A program made the position numbers and the translations under genes. Below, one piece after another: positions 52,101 through 64,000 of a stretch of DNA of 64,000 bases (position 1 is the stretch's first letter; each line of letters starts with the position of its first letter). The stretch comes from Wuchereria bancrofti (taxonomy: Eukaryota > Nematoda > Chromadorea > Rhabditida > Onchocercidae), in contig SSBO01000003.1 of the NCBI GenBank assembly GCA_005281725.1, forward strand, positions 3,399,824 through 3,463,823, in the 5' to 3' direction. The notes beneath the pieces are model-generated. The model searched no databases. It was given only the letters and a program-made list of their open reading frames with translations, and was not told the DNA's origin.

Positions 52101-55100
52101 TTGAAATTTTAAAAAATTCGAAATTCAAAATGTAATTTCTCAAAAGAACTATTTCCCGTCTTTAAATTATGCAAACAAATAATTTGATTAATGATTAACT
52201 CAAATAAGTAAAAATAATCAATTATCTATCCTAAATATAATGAAAGAAAGTAATTGCTAATTACAGTGGAAGGAAATGATCCTATAAGACAAAAGCGCCC
52301 CAAACATATTGACCTAATAAGCAATAATGCTGTCAATGAGGTAAAGGTTTTAAAACTAAAAAGGAAAGAATAATGTAATTCCAGTTCTGAGCATATGATG
52401 AATTGGAATTTTAAAATTTCAGCAAATTCGATTGTGGAAATAATTTTATAGTGTCCTAATTTTTAATATGTCTCTCACGTCCATACTTTTTAAGCGAAAA
52501 TTTTTATAAGTTAAATTTGTCCAAAAAATAATTTTCCTTATTTTGAATGATATAATTAAAGTGAGAGATATGATTATCAATTAATCGAGTTAATTTATAA
52601 TTAAATTTGAGAATCAATTAACATATTATAGTTTTAACATTTGAGTTTTTTAACTACTAGCTAATTCATTTATTACTATTATTATTATTAATTAGCTATT
52701 TATTAATAATAATAACATTTATTATTGTTATTATTATTGTTCTTAATTATTCATATTTATCATTAATCATTCATTGAGTATTGAATTAAATTATTACTCT
52801 GACTTAACTTTCTTCTATTTTTTTTGCTGAAATTATTTATCAAAAATTATTTGTAATTGTTAATTATTACTTTATTCTAATTATGCTGAAAAAATACAAA
52901 AAATTTTTTCTTAGGTGGATGGTGAAATAGCAATTGGTTGTGGCGCAGCTTGTCGTCTAATGTGTTGTTTGAAAGATAAATCAGCGGAAACAGCACAGGT
53001 TTATTGATGGAGGAACAGAATTAACAGATTACAATTTTGTTGTTTTATTTAATAAGAATAAAAAAAAACTAAAAATTAAATATTTAAGTATTGCAATGAT
53101 TAAATATTACTATAGATTTGGCAATTGAGTGGTAAAGTAAATGAAATGATGGATAAATTGGATCACATTGAATTGCAATCAACAGGAATGCCAATATCAA
53201 CTCGAATAGTTCATGCAATAGCACCAGCAAATAATTCAGAATTAGCTAAATGGGAGAATAATTCAATTAAGGAAGATCAGGTAAAAGAAAGAAAGAAAAA
53301 ATATTTATTTGCAATTAATTGTAATTACTTTTAGAAAATAAGTGTTTGTAGAAAATAAGTGCATTAAGATACTAAGGCTATTACACTATTAATTGATCGA
53401 TTGCTTCTTTATCATTTTATCAATTTATTGATTGGATGAATTAGCTTAAAACAATCACAATTATCGTGCATTAATTTAATTCAAAAGTTTCAAAAAAATT
53501 TAATTTAAACTTAAAAAATTCAATTTTTTGCATTAATCTGATTTAAACTTTTAGGTTTATATTTAAATTTTTAGACAGATATAGAAGATGATCGTGATAT
53601 AACTGATCAGTCAGCTGCTGCTATGCGTAATCGTAAATGGAATTCTAAAATAAGCGAAGTATGGCTAAATGATAAATGTATTCGAGGAGCGGAAAAAGAT
53701 TGCTTGGATCCGGATGAGGAAATTTTCTGGAATGATGTTATCAATAAATATTTAACGCCAATTATTCATAATCAGTTAGAGCAGAAAAATATTAGAGATG
53801 GTCTTATGTTACTAAGAAATAAGGTTGGAACACATAGTTTGATTTGTACTGAAATTTTGATTTGTTTTAAAAGTTACTCATTAGTAAATTAATTCCTTTG
53901 CTTTTTTAAAAAAAAAAAAAAGGAGCAAAGGAAAGCCAAAGGTTATGTTTTATTTTTGCTTTTTAAAATTTTTTGTTGCATGTATAAATTATGGAAATAG
54001 ATGAAAATGTCATCTTTCTTTCTCTGTAGATACTTATTTGTTACAAACTGAAGTTGTTTACTTGTTGCAAGCTAAAAATGTTTACCTGTGGCAAAATTAA
54101 TAATAACCATGTTATATCTTTCAGCACTTCTTAAACATACCTTTTATGTAAATTTATCATGTAATTATGTTTGAAATTTTTTCGCACTAACCAATCACTG
54201 ATATAATTTTATTGGATAATTAAAATTTTTAGACTTTAAAAAAAAAAAAGAAGAAAAAAAATTATTTCTCACTTTTTATTTTCTTTTTAGGTTTGTTCAG
54301 GATTTTTTATGGTAAATATCGTATTTATCATTATTGTACTTTTGCTGCAATTACAAAAAGATTGCATTCATATCGAATGGCCATTAGGTCCACGTTATAA
54401 TCATACAATCATTCCGTGCAACACGGATATTCGGGAACCAATTTGGGTGGTTACACGATTACAGTTAGAACCAATCGGATTAGTTTTTCTACTTTTCTTC
54501 ATGTCCATTCTTATCATTCAGGTATTTATCTAGGATCAATCTCGTTTTTTTCTTATCATATCCTTATCATACTATATTTTAATTTATTTATAATGCTTTT
54601 TTCTAAACTATCATTGTTCAATTTTATTTTATTTCAATATATTTTTTTATTTCATTTAATCTTTCTATTTCATGTTATGCAATTCATTAGTTTTGTTTTT
54701 ATTTTCTAAATTTTTTACGCAACAAAGTTTTTTTTGCTTTTTTTTGCGAAGAGAGTAGTGATCAAATTTGCAGTTCATAGGAATGTTATTGCATCGTTTT
54801 GGTACTATGGCGCATATAATTGCGTCAACACAATTATTTTGTTGGCGTAAACGTGTGGATCATTTGACGGAGGATGAATTAGTTGTACAGAATGCAGTTG
54901 AAATAGCACGTGAGCTACAAGCTATCCGCGGAGTTGACGAACCCGATGAAAATGCTCCATCAGTATAGTTATTTTGAAATTTATCATCTTGAAACAATTG
55001 TTCTTTTAATCAGAAAATGTATTTTAGAATTTTATTGCTTGCTTTCAGTTGTTTTTCATTTGTTACCTTTTTCAAAATTTTATTGTATTTTAGAATTATA

Positions 55101-55870
55101 TCAGCAACTTTAATGATGGAAAGCTTTGAAAATGATTTCAGGAGGAGCAAGCAATCTCACGTCGAAATATTGTTCGCAATTTGGAATCTTCCAAGCGTTC
55201 AATGTATCGACCGAAAACAGAAACACTTGATGCTGCATTCAGGAAACGTTTCTTTGCGCTGTCAATTAACAAAGCAGTTGATCGTTCTAATAGTGAAAGA
55301 CGTCTGACGTTACGTCGAAATACCATTCGTGCTATTGAACGGCGTCGCAATTCTATTTTTGGGAATCAACAACCAAATGAAGTAATTTTATTGATAAGTT
55401 GATAAAGAAAAAAATACGCTCTTGGAAAGTTAGTAGCGTTTTAATTTTGATCGTATCGCATCCAAATAATCCTTTCATTTCTTTCACATCGAAATTGAAA
55501 TGATAAAATTCGAATTTCGCAATTTTTAATTTTAAAGATTTAGATTAATTTGCTATCGATTGAACCATTTATGATTGAAATTTTTTATTTGAATTTTTAG
55601 GTGAAACAGATGACCTCTTTTTAGAGTTTACAACAATAGATTTAAAAAATGTTTATCATTGAATGTTGATTAGGTGATAAAATAAAAATTTACTGACAGT
55701 GTATAATTATAAAACCTTCACGTTTTGGGTAGTTATGAGTTATTTTCTTCAAGGACGAAGCAGTATCATTGGTGGCAGATCGACGGCAAATAACAAATGA
55801 TAAAAATTTTAATACAACGCGACGAAGCAATCTTTTACATTTATTCGACAATCCGTTAAGTAGAACATAA
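40152..55870 (+). CDS. chs: Chitin synthase, nematode type, multi-pass membrane
   Basis: Exons: 40152-40354, 40441-40511, 41176-41343, 42623-42786, 43019-43100, 43298-43440, 44251-44483, 44985-45115, 45448-45851, 46238-46357, 46795-46923, 47267-47418, 47678-47771, 47895-47994, 48485-48651, 48795-48928, 49088-49241, 49386-49596, 49791-49954, 50182-50264, 50586-50750, 51148-51331, 51673-51806, 51936-52093, 52267-52340, 52915-52998, 53116-53280, 53575-53823, 54291-54521, 54774-54962, 55142-55381, 55754-55870. This gives 1698 residues from the first in-frame ATG used here. The enzyme polymerises GlcNAc from UDP-GlcNAc at the membrane. Catalytic landmarks are DGDVDF (about 918-923), WYQKFEYAIGHWLQKATEH, EDRWLCTLL (about 1022), QRRRW (about 1059-1063) and WGTRE (about 1242). 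Membrane segments precede and follow this core. The C-terminus is a basic Arg/Ser-rich tail. Nematodes have eggshell and pharyngeal forms (chs-1, chs-2), and I cannot tell which this is. The start is uncertain. Confidence 0.94.
41455..41610 (+). repeat. Imperfect tandem repeat in a chitin synthase intron
   Basis: Units resembling ATAAGATTGTGATTATCAAT followed by AAAGATTATTAATCATTATC occur about three times with differences, in the intron between exons 41176-41343 and 42623-42786. They have no coding potential. Confidence 0.65.
52668..52745 (+). repeat. ATT/TAA trinucleotide run in a chitin synthase intron
   Basis: Short (ATT)n and (AAT)n runs face each other (TTACTATTATTATTATTAAT, then TTATTAATAATAATAACATT, then TTATTGTTATTATTATTGTT), so the RNA could fold back on itself. 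They lie in the intron before exon 52915-52998. Confidence 0.7.
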
Positions 55871-56052
55871 TTTACCAGTGAAATTGTCATGTTTTACTTA
55901 CTTCATTGTTTATTTTTATATTGTTTCTACGTTTGTAGCTTGTATATAATCTCTGTCTTTCTTTTATAATTTTTTTTTTAATAGTACAAGAAAATACAAT
56001 GATAGAATTTTGCTTTCTCTAAATTACAACGACATAATTTCAATTGATAAAC

Positions 56053-56058
56053 AATAAA
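56053..56058 (+). promoter_or_regulatory. Poly(A) signal AATAAA of chitin synthase
   Basis: AATAAA stands 183 bases after the chitin synthase stop codon and is the first good candidate downstream. Confidence 0.5.
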
Positions 56059-56493
56059 AAGAATGATAATCAAAATAAGAAACCGAGCATAGCAAATGTA
56101 AGCAAATGACAAAAAATAACTGTTCAGTTGAACTGGAATACAATCGAAATTATTAAGAATAAATAAAATTGTCATAATCAAAATTAGTAAATCGGTGAAA
56201 AATTCATAGAAATCTCCGACTTATTACAATGTCCTGTTTCTTTCCTTTTCTCATAAAAATTATTATCCGAAATGAGGTAAAAATACATAGGAAAATTAAT
56301 GTAAAATAACTATAATAGTTAAATGTTTTACAGATAATTCTAAAAAATGATTGAAAACGCTAAAAGGAAAAAAAGCGCGAATTTCTGAATTAATGCATGA
56401 TTTGAATTTGAGAGCAAAATTTAAGTTTGAGATATAATTTGAATTTGAGGAACTAATATAATCAGTTTCAAATTAAATTATATTGCGATTAAA

Positions 56494-56538
56494 ATATACT
56501 GATATAACACAGTAATATTTCACTGTGTTACAGTATAT
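56494..56538. repeat. Inverted repeat, 17-bp arms with a bulge
   Basis: ATATACTG plus TAACACAGT at 56494-56513, split by a 3-base ATA bulge, pairs with ACTGTGTTACAGTATAT at 56522-56538 across an 8-base loop. The following 120 bases are unusually rich in CAGTA, AGTAC and GTACT motifs. It may be one end of a decayed short inverted-repeat element. Confidence 0.75.
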
Positions 56539-57542
56539 CATTACAGTACCTTGATTATAGTACTACGCAATGGTGTACTTATTGTACCATATGCCATTAT
56601 GTTGTGATACGGTAGTACTTCACTGTATTTTTTTGTATATGCACCACAGTATATTTTTTGCTATAAAAATTATGCATAATACTATTTTATACATTATAAA
56701 ATTAACTGTTAGAAAATTAAGCATTTTCTTAAAATTCTTTCAATAAAAAACTATTTACATAAGCCATCAATGCATATTACTTTTGAACAGTTGCAAAAAT
56801 TCAAAAACTCCTACCTAACCTCTTAAAAATTAATTAATGAGAATTATTTGAAATTGTCATATATTACTGTTTGTAGTTTTTGTTGAATAGTATACTTATA
56901 AATGAAATGAATTAAGTTAAATACAAAAAACTATATGTTTCATTAATTAGCACTTTTAAATATTTGAAAATAAACATTTATTAATTTTATATCTGTTCTT
57001 TTTCTTCCAATTACTTCTCTTCCTTCCTCACTCTCTCTTCATGATTTTGTATGCACAGCAATAACTATAAATTCTAGCATTTTACTATCCTTCATCTTTA
57101 TTTAAATTTTTCATTTAAATTAATTGTTTTTCATTGTAATATAAACTTCACAATAGTTTTCCTCGGATCATTGTTATATCTGTTGCAATTAGAGAAGACT
57201 GCTGTTGAAAGGAAGTTTTTTTGTTTCATTTCTTGATTGATAAAAAATTAAAGGAAAAACTAAATTGTTTCAATTTGTAGCAATGTGGAGGAATTTAAAA
57301 TGTGGAAAACAAATAAATTAACATTTACTCTTTTTTATTCTTAAATTAGAAATAAATTAACTTTTACTAATGCAAAATAAATTAATAATTTCATATTTCT
57401 TTCTAATATGTCTTCTCATTCTGTGCTTCAGTAAATTTGTTTACATCGCTAAATAATCTTTTAAAAATTTGCATTTATTATTTCAAATTTTAATACTGAA
57501 TTTCAGTATTGAGAATTTTTGAGTAATTGAATGAAATGAAAA

Positions 57543-60319
57543 ATGCGAAAAGGAATAGAACGAAGAGAAAGTGAAACAAATTTTATTAGGAATATATCTT
57601 TTAATGACGATAATAGCACTGATTCAGAAAGTAATCTGGTCTCTTTTTTTTTCCTTTTATTGAATCAATTATTTGGAAATTTAATTTTAAGCAGTAATGA
57701 ATAATTTCGGTAAATTTCGATTTTAAATTTAAATCATAGTGAATAATTGGGGCAATAATTTCAGCAAACATTTATTATAAAATTCGTATAATAATTTTTA
57801 CTTGATTGCATGCAAAACTTTAACAAAAATTTAATTTCATCTATAATTCATTTAAAAAAAAATTAAACTTCATAATTTGTTAAATAACTTTTCTATATGT
57901 GTGCTTTGATATACTTTTACCGCCGATTAGTTTAAAGAAAGAATCAAAAAAGGAAAAAAAAATTTTAGAAAACACCGAAAAGAAAAAACGAGCACAAGAA
58001 TCTTTGATAACTTATCGACCGGAATATTTGAAAACATTTATTTGCTTTCTAGCATTACTTGTATCATTAATTTTAAATCAACTTGTAATTTGTTTAGCAC
58101 ATGACATTACCAGTAGGTTTGGATTTAATTAATTTATTTAATTTTATTCAATTTCTTTTAAATTTCATAAGAACGAATCAGTCAGTATGTCTTGTCATTT
58201 CTTTAACCTTAATTCAATCGTGATTATCTGCTGAATTTAAGCATATAATTAAGCAGGAGAAAAAGAAGCTAACAAGGAAGCGAATTATTAGAAGTTAAAT
58301 GTTAATGTTCACTTTAATTCATCGACTGATTGAAATAATTTGAATAGAGCATAAATTTTGATTTCAAAGAGCATAAATTTTGATTTCAAAATTTATGCAT
58401 TTAAATCAGTCTTATCCAGAGATGCATTACCGGATTTGGTATTTACATTAGTGCCAGAACAGGAGTGGGCTTTAGCTGTTGGTGACATGCTTACCTGTAT
58501 CGCTGGCATTCTTGCTCTGGGATTTATTGCTGTCTTTCATCGATATCGTTTTATCGTCTTACGTCGATTAATATTTACAATAACTGTATTGTATACATTT
58601 CGAGCTATTTGCTTATCTGTTACTCATATTCCAGCAAGTTATCAGAATAATTACCAGTAAGTTTTTTTCTCCAAATATAATTTCACAATTTTATCTTATA
58701 AAAATCAACATAAGTTATAAAATCAACTGTTATACAATAAGTAAAATAATTGGTAACATTCTTCGATATCATGAAATTTTCCTCGTTTAGCAAACTTCAT
58801 ATCATAAATTTTTATCACTATTTAAAATTTTGAAATTTTATAGTAAATGTGCAAAGCCAAATCATCAGGCAACAATACTAAGTGTTCTGAAACGATTTGC
58901 ACAACATTCTTTCAAGGTTTCCATTTTTGAAGAAGCATTCTTCAAAACTAAATTCTGAAGTTTATTTGATACCAGTACTAATTAATTTGCATTCGACATT
59001 TGAAATAATTATAGGTGTAACAATAATTTCATATCTTATTATTTCGAATACTTATAAAAGAAACTTTACTTGTAAAATCCATTTGATATAATTCGTTTAA
59101 TTGAATCATTGAATCATTTAAAAAAAGCCTTCGGTCATAGTCAACATAGTCAAAATTCAAAACCTCAATTATTTTTTCAATTTAAAACTTCAAATCATTT
59201 ATTGAATTTAGAAAAAGTGTTGTCACAAAATTTTTATAAATAATAATATGAAAATTTTTCCAAATAAAAATTTTCTTTTCCCACTATGCTTTTATGTTTG
59301 ATTTGACAAAATAAGTTAATTTTAGAAATATGAAAATTTTCGGATTTCTTTTGTTGAAATTATAAAGAAAGAAAAAATGAAATATTTTAGTTAGGCCTAC
59401 AGATCAGTGAAAGTGATAAATTAATCTGTGGTGATCTTTTATTTTCTGGACATACCATATTTGTTTCCACAACAACATTCTATTTCAATCATTATTCACC
59501 ACATTCTATCTGGCCACTTAGGTTTATTTCATTTAGCAGTTTAAATTTAATGCAAAAATTGTAAATTTCAAAACGCCACAAATTCAGTTCAATTCTTTTT
59601 TAAATTTCGAGTTGAAGAGCAGAAAAATTTTTTTTTTTTGAAATCTTAGATGTTTCTGGAAGAATTTTCATTATTTAAGGTGGTGCTTAATATTAATATG
59701 CATTGGTGGTATGATCTGCTTATCAATATCACGAACACATTATAGCGTTGATGTATTAATTGCTTACTGGCTATCTAGTTTCTTTTTCAGGTTTTTAAAA
59801 GTCTTTTTCATTAAATTTTAATTCAAAACTTTTGAAACTCAAAAAATATTAAAGCATCTCTGCTTTCATCTCTTGCAAATGGATTAAAATTTTCTGATAC
59901 CAAACTTAGCATCTAACTAAACTTATTTACTTAATAATCACATTTACTTAATAATTTAATTTAAATTAAATTTAAATAGCATATAGTTCTTTTTCCATCC
60001 TTTGTTAAGTATTATTGAAGAGAATATTAAAATTTGAAATGTAATTTATTATTGCAGTCTTTATCATTCATTCATTTTGCTACCACATCACGTACGTATC
60101 CAAACACGTACCTACCGTCGTTTATTACTCTTTTGGACGATGTATGAATTAGAAGTGAATGTACCATCGGGACGCTTAGAAAATGAAATAGAATGGCCAT
60201 TACCTTGGCCAAAATGTCTGAAACGATGTGTCAGAAATTGGAATAGACGAGAGATTGAAACGATGGCAGGTCGTATTGCAGAAAAATTAGATGCACATTG
60301 TGTGAAGACACATTTGTAA
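57543..60319 (+). CDS. sms: Sphingomyelin synthase family enzyme
   Basis: Exons 57543-57638, 57938-58116, 58420-58656, 58844-58916, 59391-59521, 59680-59790 and 60058-60319 give 362 residues. Family members move a phosphocholine or phosphoethanolamine headgroup from a phospholipid to ceramide in Golgi, plasma or ER membranes. The family pattern is clear: a Lys-rich cytosolic start; a first membrane segment (FICFLALLVSLILNQLVICL); LPDLVFTLVPEQEWALAV; CGDLLFSGHT with H216; and THYSVDV with H259 and D263. These three match the catalytic His-His-Asp of SMS1 in spacing (43 and 4 residues). A C-terminal ENEIEWPLPWP parallels the family's YHWPFPWP. No SAM domain is seen. The first exon (MRKGIERRESETNF) is the weakest part, and its join to 57938 rests on phase and modest splice sites. 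Confidence 0.9.
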
Positions 60320-60815
60320 TAATTAAACACTTCCGTAATATGTTTATTTTTAAAAGTTTGGAAATAAATTTTATTACTAAATTTAACTTTTATAGTTTTT
60401 AGCAGCGCATAAGTAAAAAGTGCTGAATTACTTTTAAGCAGTATACAAGTAAAAAGGTATTCAATCAATATGTTAATTATCTTAAAAATTTTTGACATTA
60501 ATTACTACTCAGTTAGTAACTGTAAAATTAGTTTAGCCTAGTTGATGAGTGGAATAGAAAGTCTGAAATGATTATATAATTAAAATCAATAAAAACTATT
60601 TTTGATATAATTATTTTCTCATAAAAGATAATGCGAAAACGTAATCAGATAGAATTATCAATTTAAACAAATATATTATCAAATATTGTTATCTGATAAC
60701 ATTTTTTTCTTCCTTCACATTATTGTCAGTACAATAAGCAGCCAAGCTTGCCAGTCTAAAATTTTTTGCTTGGACAGTAAACAAATTAGAATTTGGTCAG
60801 TTGTATTTATATTTC
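60320..60815. other. Convergent intergenic region
   Basis: This region lies between the ends of the plus-strand SMS-family gene and the minus-strand BTB-like gene. AATAAA at 60363-60368 serves the former. No exon is seen. The two 3' UTRs could overlap here. Confidence 0.5.
60363..60368 (+). promoter_or_regulatory. Poly(A) signal AATAAA of the SMS-family gene
   Basis: AATAAA stands 44 bases after the stop codon of the SMS-family gene. Confidence 0.65.
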
Positions 60816-63666
60816 TTATTGATTCGAACATTCCAGGATTGCTTCAAGTTGTAAGCCAATAAGTTTTGGCTTATTCGAGAGAAGTAGTTCTTTTGGCGCT
60901 TCAAATTCTATCTGCAACATCAATTAGGATTAGATTAAGTAGAAACATTTAAAAAAAAAGTCTTTGAGGATAACAAATTACTGAAATTGCTATATTCTAT
61001 TTTGAAAGAAGAAAAAGGAAGAAAAAATCAAAAAAAAAAATTACGGTAAATGAGTAATGACGAATTCCGTTTGCATCCGGTTTAACTGCTGGAAGCTCAA
61101 TTTGACGGAATTTTTCTGTAATATATTCACACTTTCCGTATTTCATTACGAAATGTTACTATGTGTTTTTGCAGATTTATCATAATTAATTTAATACAAT
61201 GATAGATGGTTTTTCATAATTTTTTTAGACTATTTCACACAATTGTTGAGATATTTTGAATAGAAAAATTTTATGGAAATTTACCAAATTTCAATGGTTC
61301 ATCGGAATCCGTAATTGGATCACCGGTAGTTTTGCTTGTTATTTTAAGAGTATTATGTTGGGTAGCGGTATCATTAGCTATTTCTACCTTATCTCTAGAA
61401 AAGAAAAAGGTTATCAACAAATAATTAACAATTGCTGACAATTATCAACTTATAATTTTATGTTTTTTTATTTAATTTGAAATGTTTTTTTAAATTTTTG
61501 TGCAAATAAAACTTTACATAAATTATAGTTTTTGTAAGAAAATGAAAAGGATAAAAGATAACCGAAGCGAATGAATTGTTAAATTTTGATCAATTAATCT
61601 TTCGATTTGGTCGATAAAATCAAAATTGCAGAATAGTCGCAATTTATTAAGTATATTCTTTGCAAACTGGAAAAAATTTCTTATACAAACAGAGGATTAG
61701 TAATTTTGTTATTTAGTAATTTTCTAATTTCTAATTCTCTTATTTGATTCATTTATTTTGTCTAACTGGAATGATTAAAATGAAATCAATCAATGAACCG
61801 TATAACGCTGATCATCATTACCGCACCAAACTTTAATTGCTTGCACTGCTAATTCAATTGCTACTTGACTTTCAGTTGTCGAATGCTAAAAATTTTAAAT
61901 GCTTAATTTTGTTCAAATTTCATTTCATAATTATCAATATATAATTCATATCAAATTCATATCAAATTAACGATTAACTAATAATCAAATTAATTTAAAG
62001 ACAAATTGAAATTATTTGATTGCTAAGATAATTGTAACATTGATGCAAAGTTCATATCTAACTTACCATTACTATGATATCAAACAGAAAGAAACAAATT
62101 ACATCCATTAAACTAAATAATTGTTATTGAAATTCTATAACTCTAATTATCAAATCTATCGGATTCATGCTTCATATTGGATGAAAATTTATAATTTAAA
62201 ACCTCATAAATAAAGAGAGAAATGAAAAATTCGAAACTTGAATTATTAATAGCAACAAAGCTATTCTGCTTGATTATTTCATCAAATTTATCCAATGATT
62301 GCTGTAAATTATATGAAATTTATAACAAGCTGAATTTCAAACTTTATATATAATTCACAAAAAAGAAAAAAAAATTAGAATTTCAGTTTAACAAATGATA
62401 CAATATTTAAAATAAACCTTTACGACATATTTTGCCTTATCTTTTTCCAAATTACATACAGCAACATTAATAGCAAATGGCGCACTTTCCGGTTTTGATG
62501 CTAATATGCGCAGTTGTTCGATTATTGCTTTACGCATATCCCACATTTCAAGGGCATTTGCTGCTGCTAATGCATTGATAATCTTTTAAAAAAGAAATTT
62601 AATATTAAATATATTGAAATTAAAATTTAACACTTAATATTTCAGTGAAATTCAAAAATTTAAGTGCAAAATTTCATTTTTTTAAAAAAAAAGAGAAAAA
62701 ACTTTACTCGATTTAGTGGTATTTCAGCATAACCACCCACAAATGAAATTGCAATTGCTAATCCGATTGCATCGAAGCATGGTTGTTTTTGCTTTAATTC
62801 GTCAAGTACAATTATTTTTTTCTTCTCTAAAACATTTTTAAAAAAGAAAAAAAAATTGAGCACAATAAAATTTTATGAAATTTTTAAAAATTTGGTTGTA
62901 ATTTAGGAAAAAAAAAATGAAAAGCTTTAACAATTACATCAATAATAACTCATTGATGATAATAATATTCTCTATTGAATTTTGTTTGAGCAAGAATGCA
63001 AGAAGAAAAACTTTGATTTTAATATTTAAAATTTTTTGAAATAAAACTTATTTTAATCCATCAATTACATATTTCGTAATTTATTTACTTCATTGCATTT
63101 AAAACTTTTATAAGAATGATAAAAGCAAATTTAAGAATTATGCAAATTAGATAATCTTTATTTTAAACTTCCAAAAATTTAAATTCAAGACCATAAGCTT
63201 TCTTTATAGTTTAATAGTTAATTTAAATTGATTTATCAAAAATGGAAAAAATTGAAGTACCGCCACTAATTAACATTCGTTTGAAAAAATTGGACGTTGC
63301 AATCATTTGTTCTTCATTAATTACAAATTCAGTGTTATCTAATTTCAAATTTCGTTTACTGCATTCCATAGTTAGCTTAATTTGCTAAAAAATAAAAAGA
63401 AAATGATAATATTTGCTGAGTTTTTTTTTTTTTTGTCTAATTTTCCAATAAATATTCTCGTAAGTATTAAAATTTTAAATGAGAAGTAGAAATATAGTTA
63501 TTTCTGAGAAATTTTTCAAAACATTTAAGATAATTTTTTCTTTCCATATTTTTTCATAGATTGATTTTTGGATTAGTTAGGAAAATATGACAAATCCATT
63601 AAAAACCTTCGGATTTCTAATGATAACGCAACAACTACGACATTTGCCGTTGTTTGATGATGCCAT
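60816..63666 (-). CDS. Small protein with a BTB/POZ-like domain
   Basis: Exons 63666-63607, 63384-63261, 62826-62708, 62582-62418, 61885-61822, 61392-61285, 61115-61045 and 60911-60816 keep one frame from ATG to TAA and give 268 residues. Residues about 30-130 follow the BTB/POZ order: a strand pair (LKLDNTEFVINEEQ), a helix with FFKRMLISG, an acidic strand (KIIVLDEL), a helix (CFDAIGLAIAISFVGGYAEI), then INALAAANALEMWDMRKAIIEQL, like the last helices of BTB domains. BTB domains mediate dimerisation and often recruit CUL3. Nothing after it looks like Kelch or zinc fingers. It ends in a polar stretch (ITSKTTGDPITDSDEP) and two short segments. The N-terminus has a CRSCC motif. The domain call is by pattern only, with no close relative recognised. 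The acceptor of exon 61392 is a tandem AG (CTAGAG). Confidence 0.6.
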
Positions 63667-64000
63667 ATGATTCGATTTTGCAATTAGCACTTAGCAAATG
63701 AATGAACCAAATGACCAATTTCAACTTGATTTGTTTCTTAAATGAAATTAATTTAAAATATTTAAATTTGATGCTATGAGGTGAAAATTTGCATAGCGCG
63801 TCAAATTTGTGAATTAAACTGTTTGCTCAAAGTGTTATTTTTTTTTTGTTTACTGTTGTCTGTTTGCAGTGTCGTTAAGCGGTGTTTATGGATAATACAT
63901 TTGGGATTTTTCTTTCCTTTCCTTTTGTAGCATTCTAAGAGTTCCAAAAGATCATTAGAAAGTAGCTTCATTCTTCTTGGTTAAATATTCTGTCAAAAAT
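63667..64000. other. 5' region of the BTB-like gene
   Basis: This lies upstream of the minus-strand start at 63666. No other exon is seen. The promoter of that gene, and possibly of a divergent gene beyond the window, should lie here. Confidence 0.4.

Larger units (their letters stand above)
55871..57542. other. Intergenic between chitin synthase and the SMS-family gene
   Basis: No gene is seen. It holds the chitin synthase 3' UTR with AATAAA at 56053-56058, an inverted repeat at 56494-56538 with further scattered CAGTA/TACTG motifs to about 56660, and AT-rich sequence up to the proposed first exon of the next gene. Confidence 0.5.

Noticed and set aside
40152..55870. Chitin synthase as a horizontally acquired gene
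   Set aside because: Exon-intron density, base composition and the membrane layout agree with an ordinary nematode chitin synthase.
60112..60498. 128-codon open frame on the minus strand
   Set aside because: Much of it is antisense to the last exon of the SMS-family gene, and it shows no domain.

Overview
The window is nuclear DNA of a nematode, most likely a filarial parasite (inference). It is very AT-rich, and its genes are split into many small exons joined by short to medium introns whose acceptors mostly read TTTTCAG or TTTTTAG. Several genes have an acceptor-like TTTTAG/TTTCTAG a few bases before the first ATG, as expected for spliced-leader trans-splicing. One gene is a long multi-pass chitin synthase of the nematode type. 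There is no operon of bacterial kind, no rRNA and no CRISPR array, and I found no transposon ORF. All gene models were built by hand from reading frames, exon phases and splice sites. Every exon junction quoted keeps the frame.

Layout. 1-2386: no gene seen, with a degenerate purine-rich repeat at about 1350-1880. 2387-5003 (-): a CENP-S/MHF1 histone-fold protein with a tail of about 360 residues. 5654-7034 (-): calmodulin-lysine N-methyltransferase. 8092-9357 (+): 3' exons of an unrecognised gene. 9358-12705: no gene seen. 12706-22255 (+): a complete 30-exon BAZ1A/ACF1-type remodeller subunit (WAC, DDT, WHIM, PHD, bromodomain). 23625-27777 (+): ASH2, the COMPASS/MLL core subunit. 28273-31381 (+): deoxyhypusine synthase. 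31382-36496: a 5.1 kb very AT-rich spacer with microsatellites. About 36497/40152-55870 (+): chitin synthase. 57543-60319 (+): a sphingomyelin-synthase-family enzyme. 60816-63666 (-): a small protein with a BTB/POZ-like domain.

How the genes relate. Three neighbours work on chromatin (CENP-S at DNA crossovers and kinetochores, ACF1-type in ISWI remodelling, ASH2 in H3K4 methylation). They are separate transcription units about 0.65-1.4 kb or more from their neighbours, so I see chance or loose clustering rather than an operon. Deoxyhypusine synthase modifies eIF5A. Chitin synthase and the sphingomyelin synthase homologue act in membranes, in eggshell or pharynx chitin and in sphingolipid synthesis. 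I saw no clearly new multi-gene system. The most unusual features are three introns that appear to use GC-AG splice sites, the long tail on CENP-S, an overlapping upstream ORF before CAMKMT, the unresolved 5' end of chitin synthase, and the BTB-like orphan.
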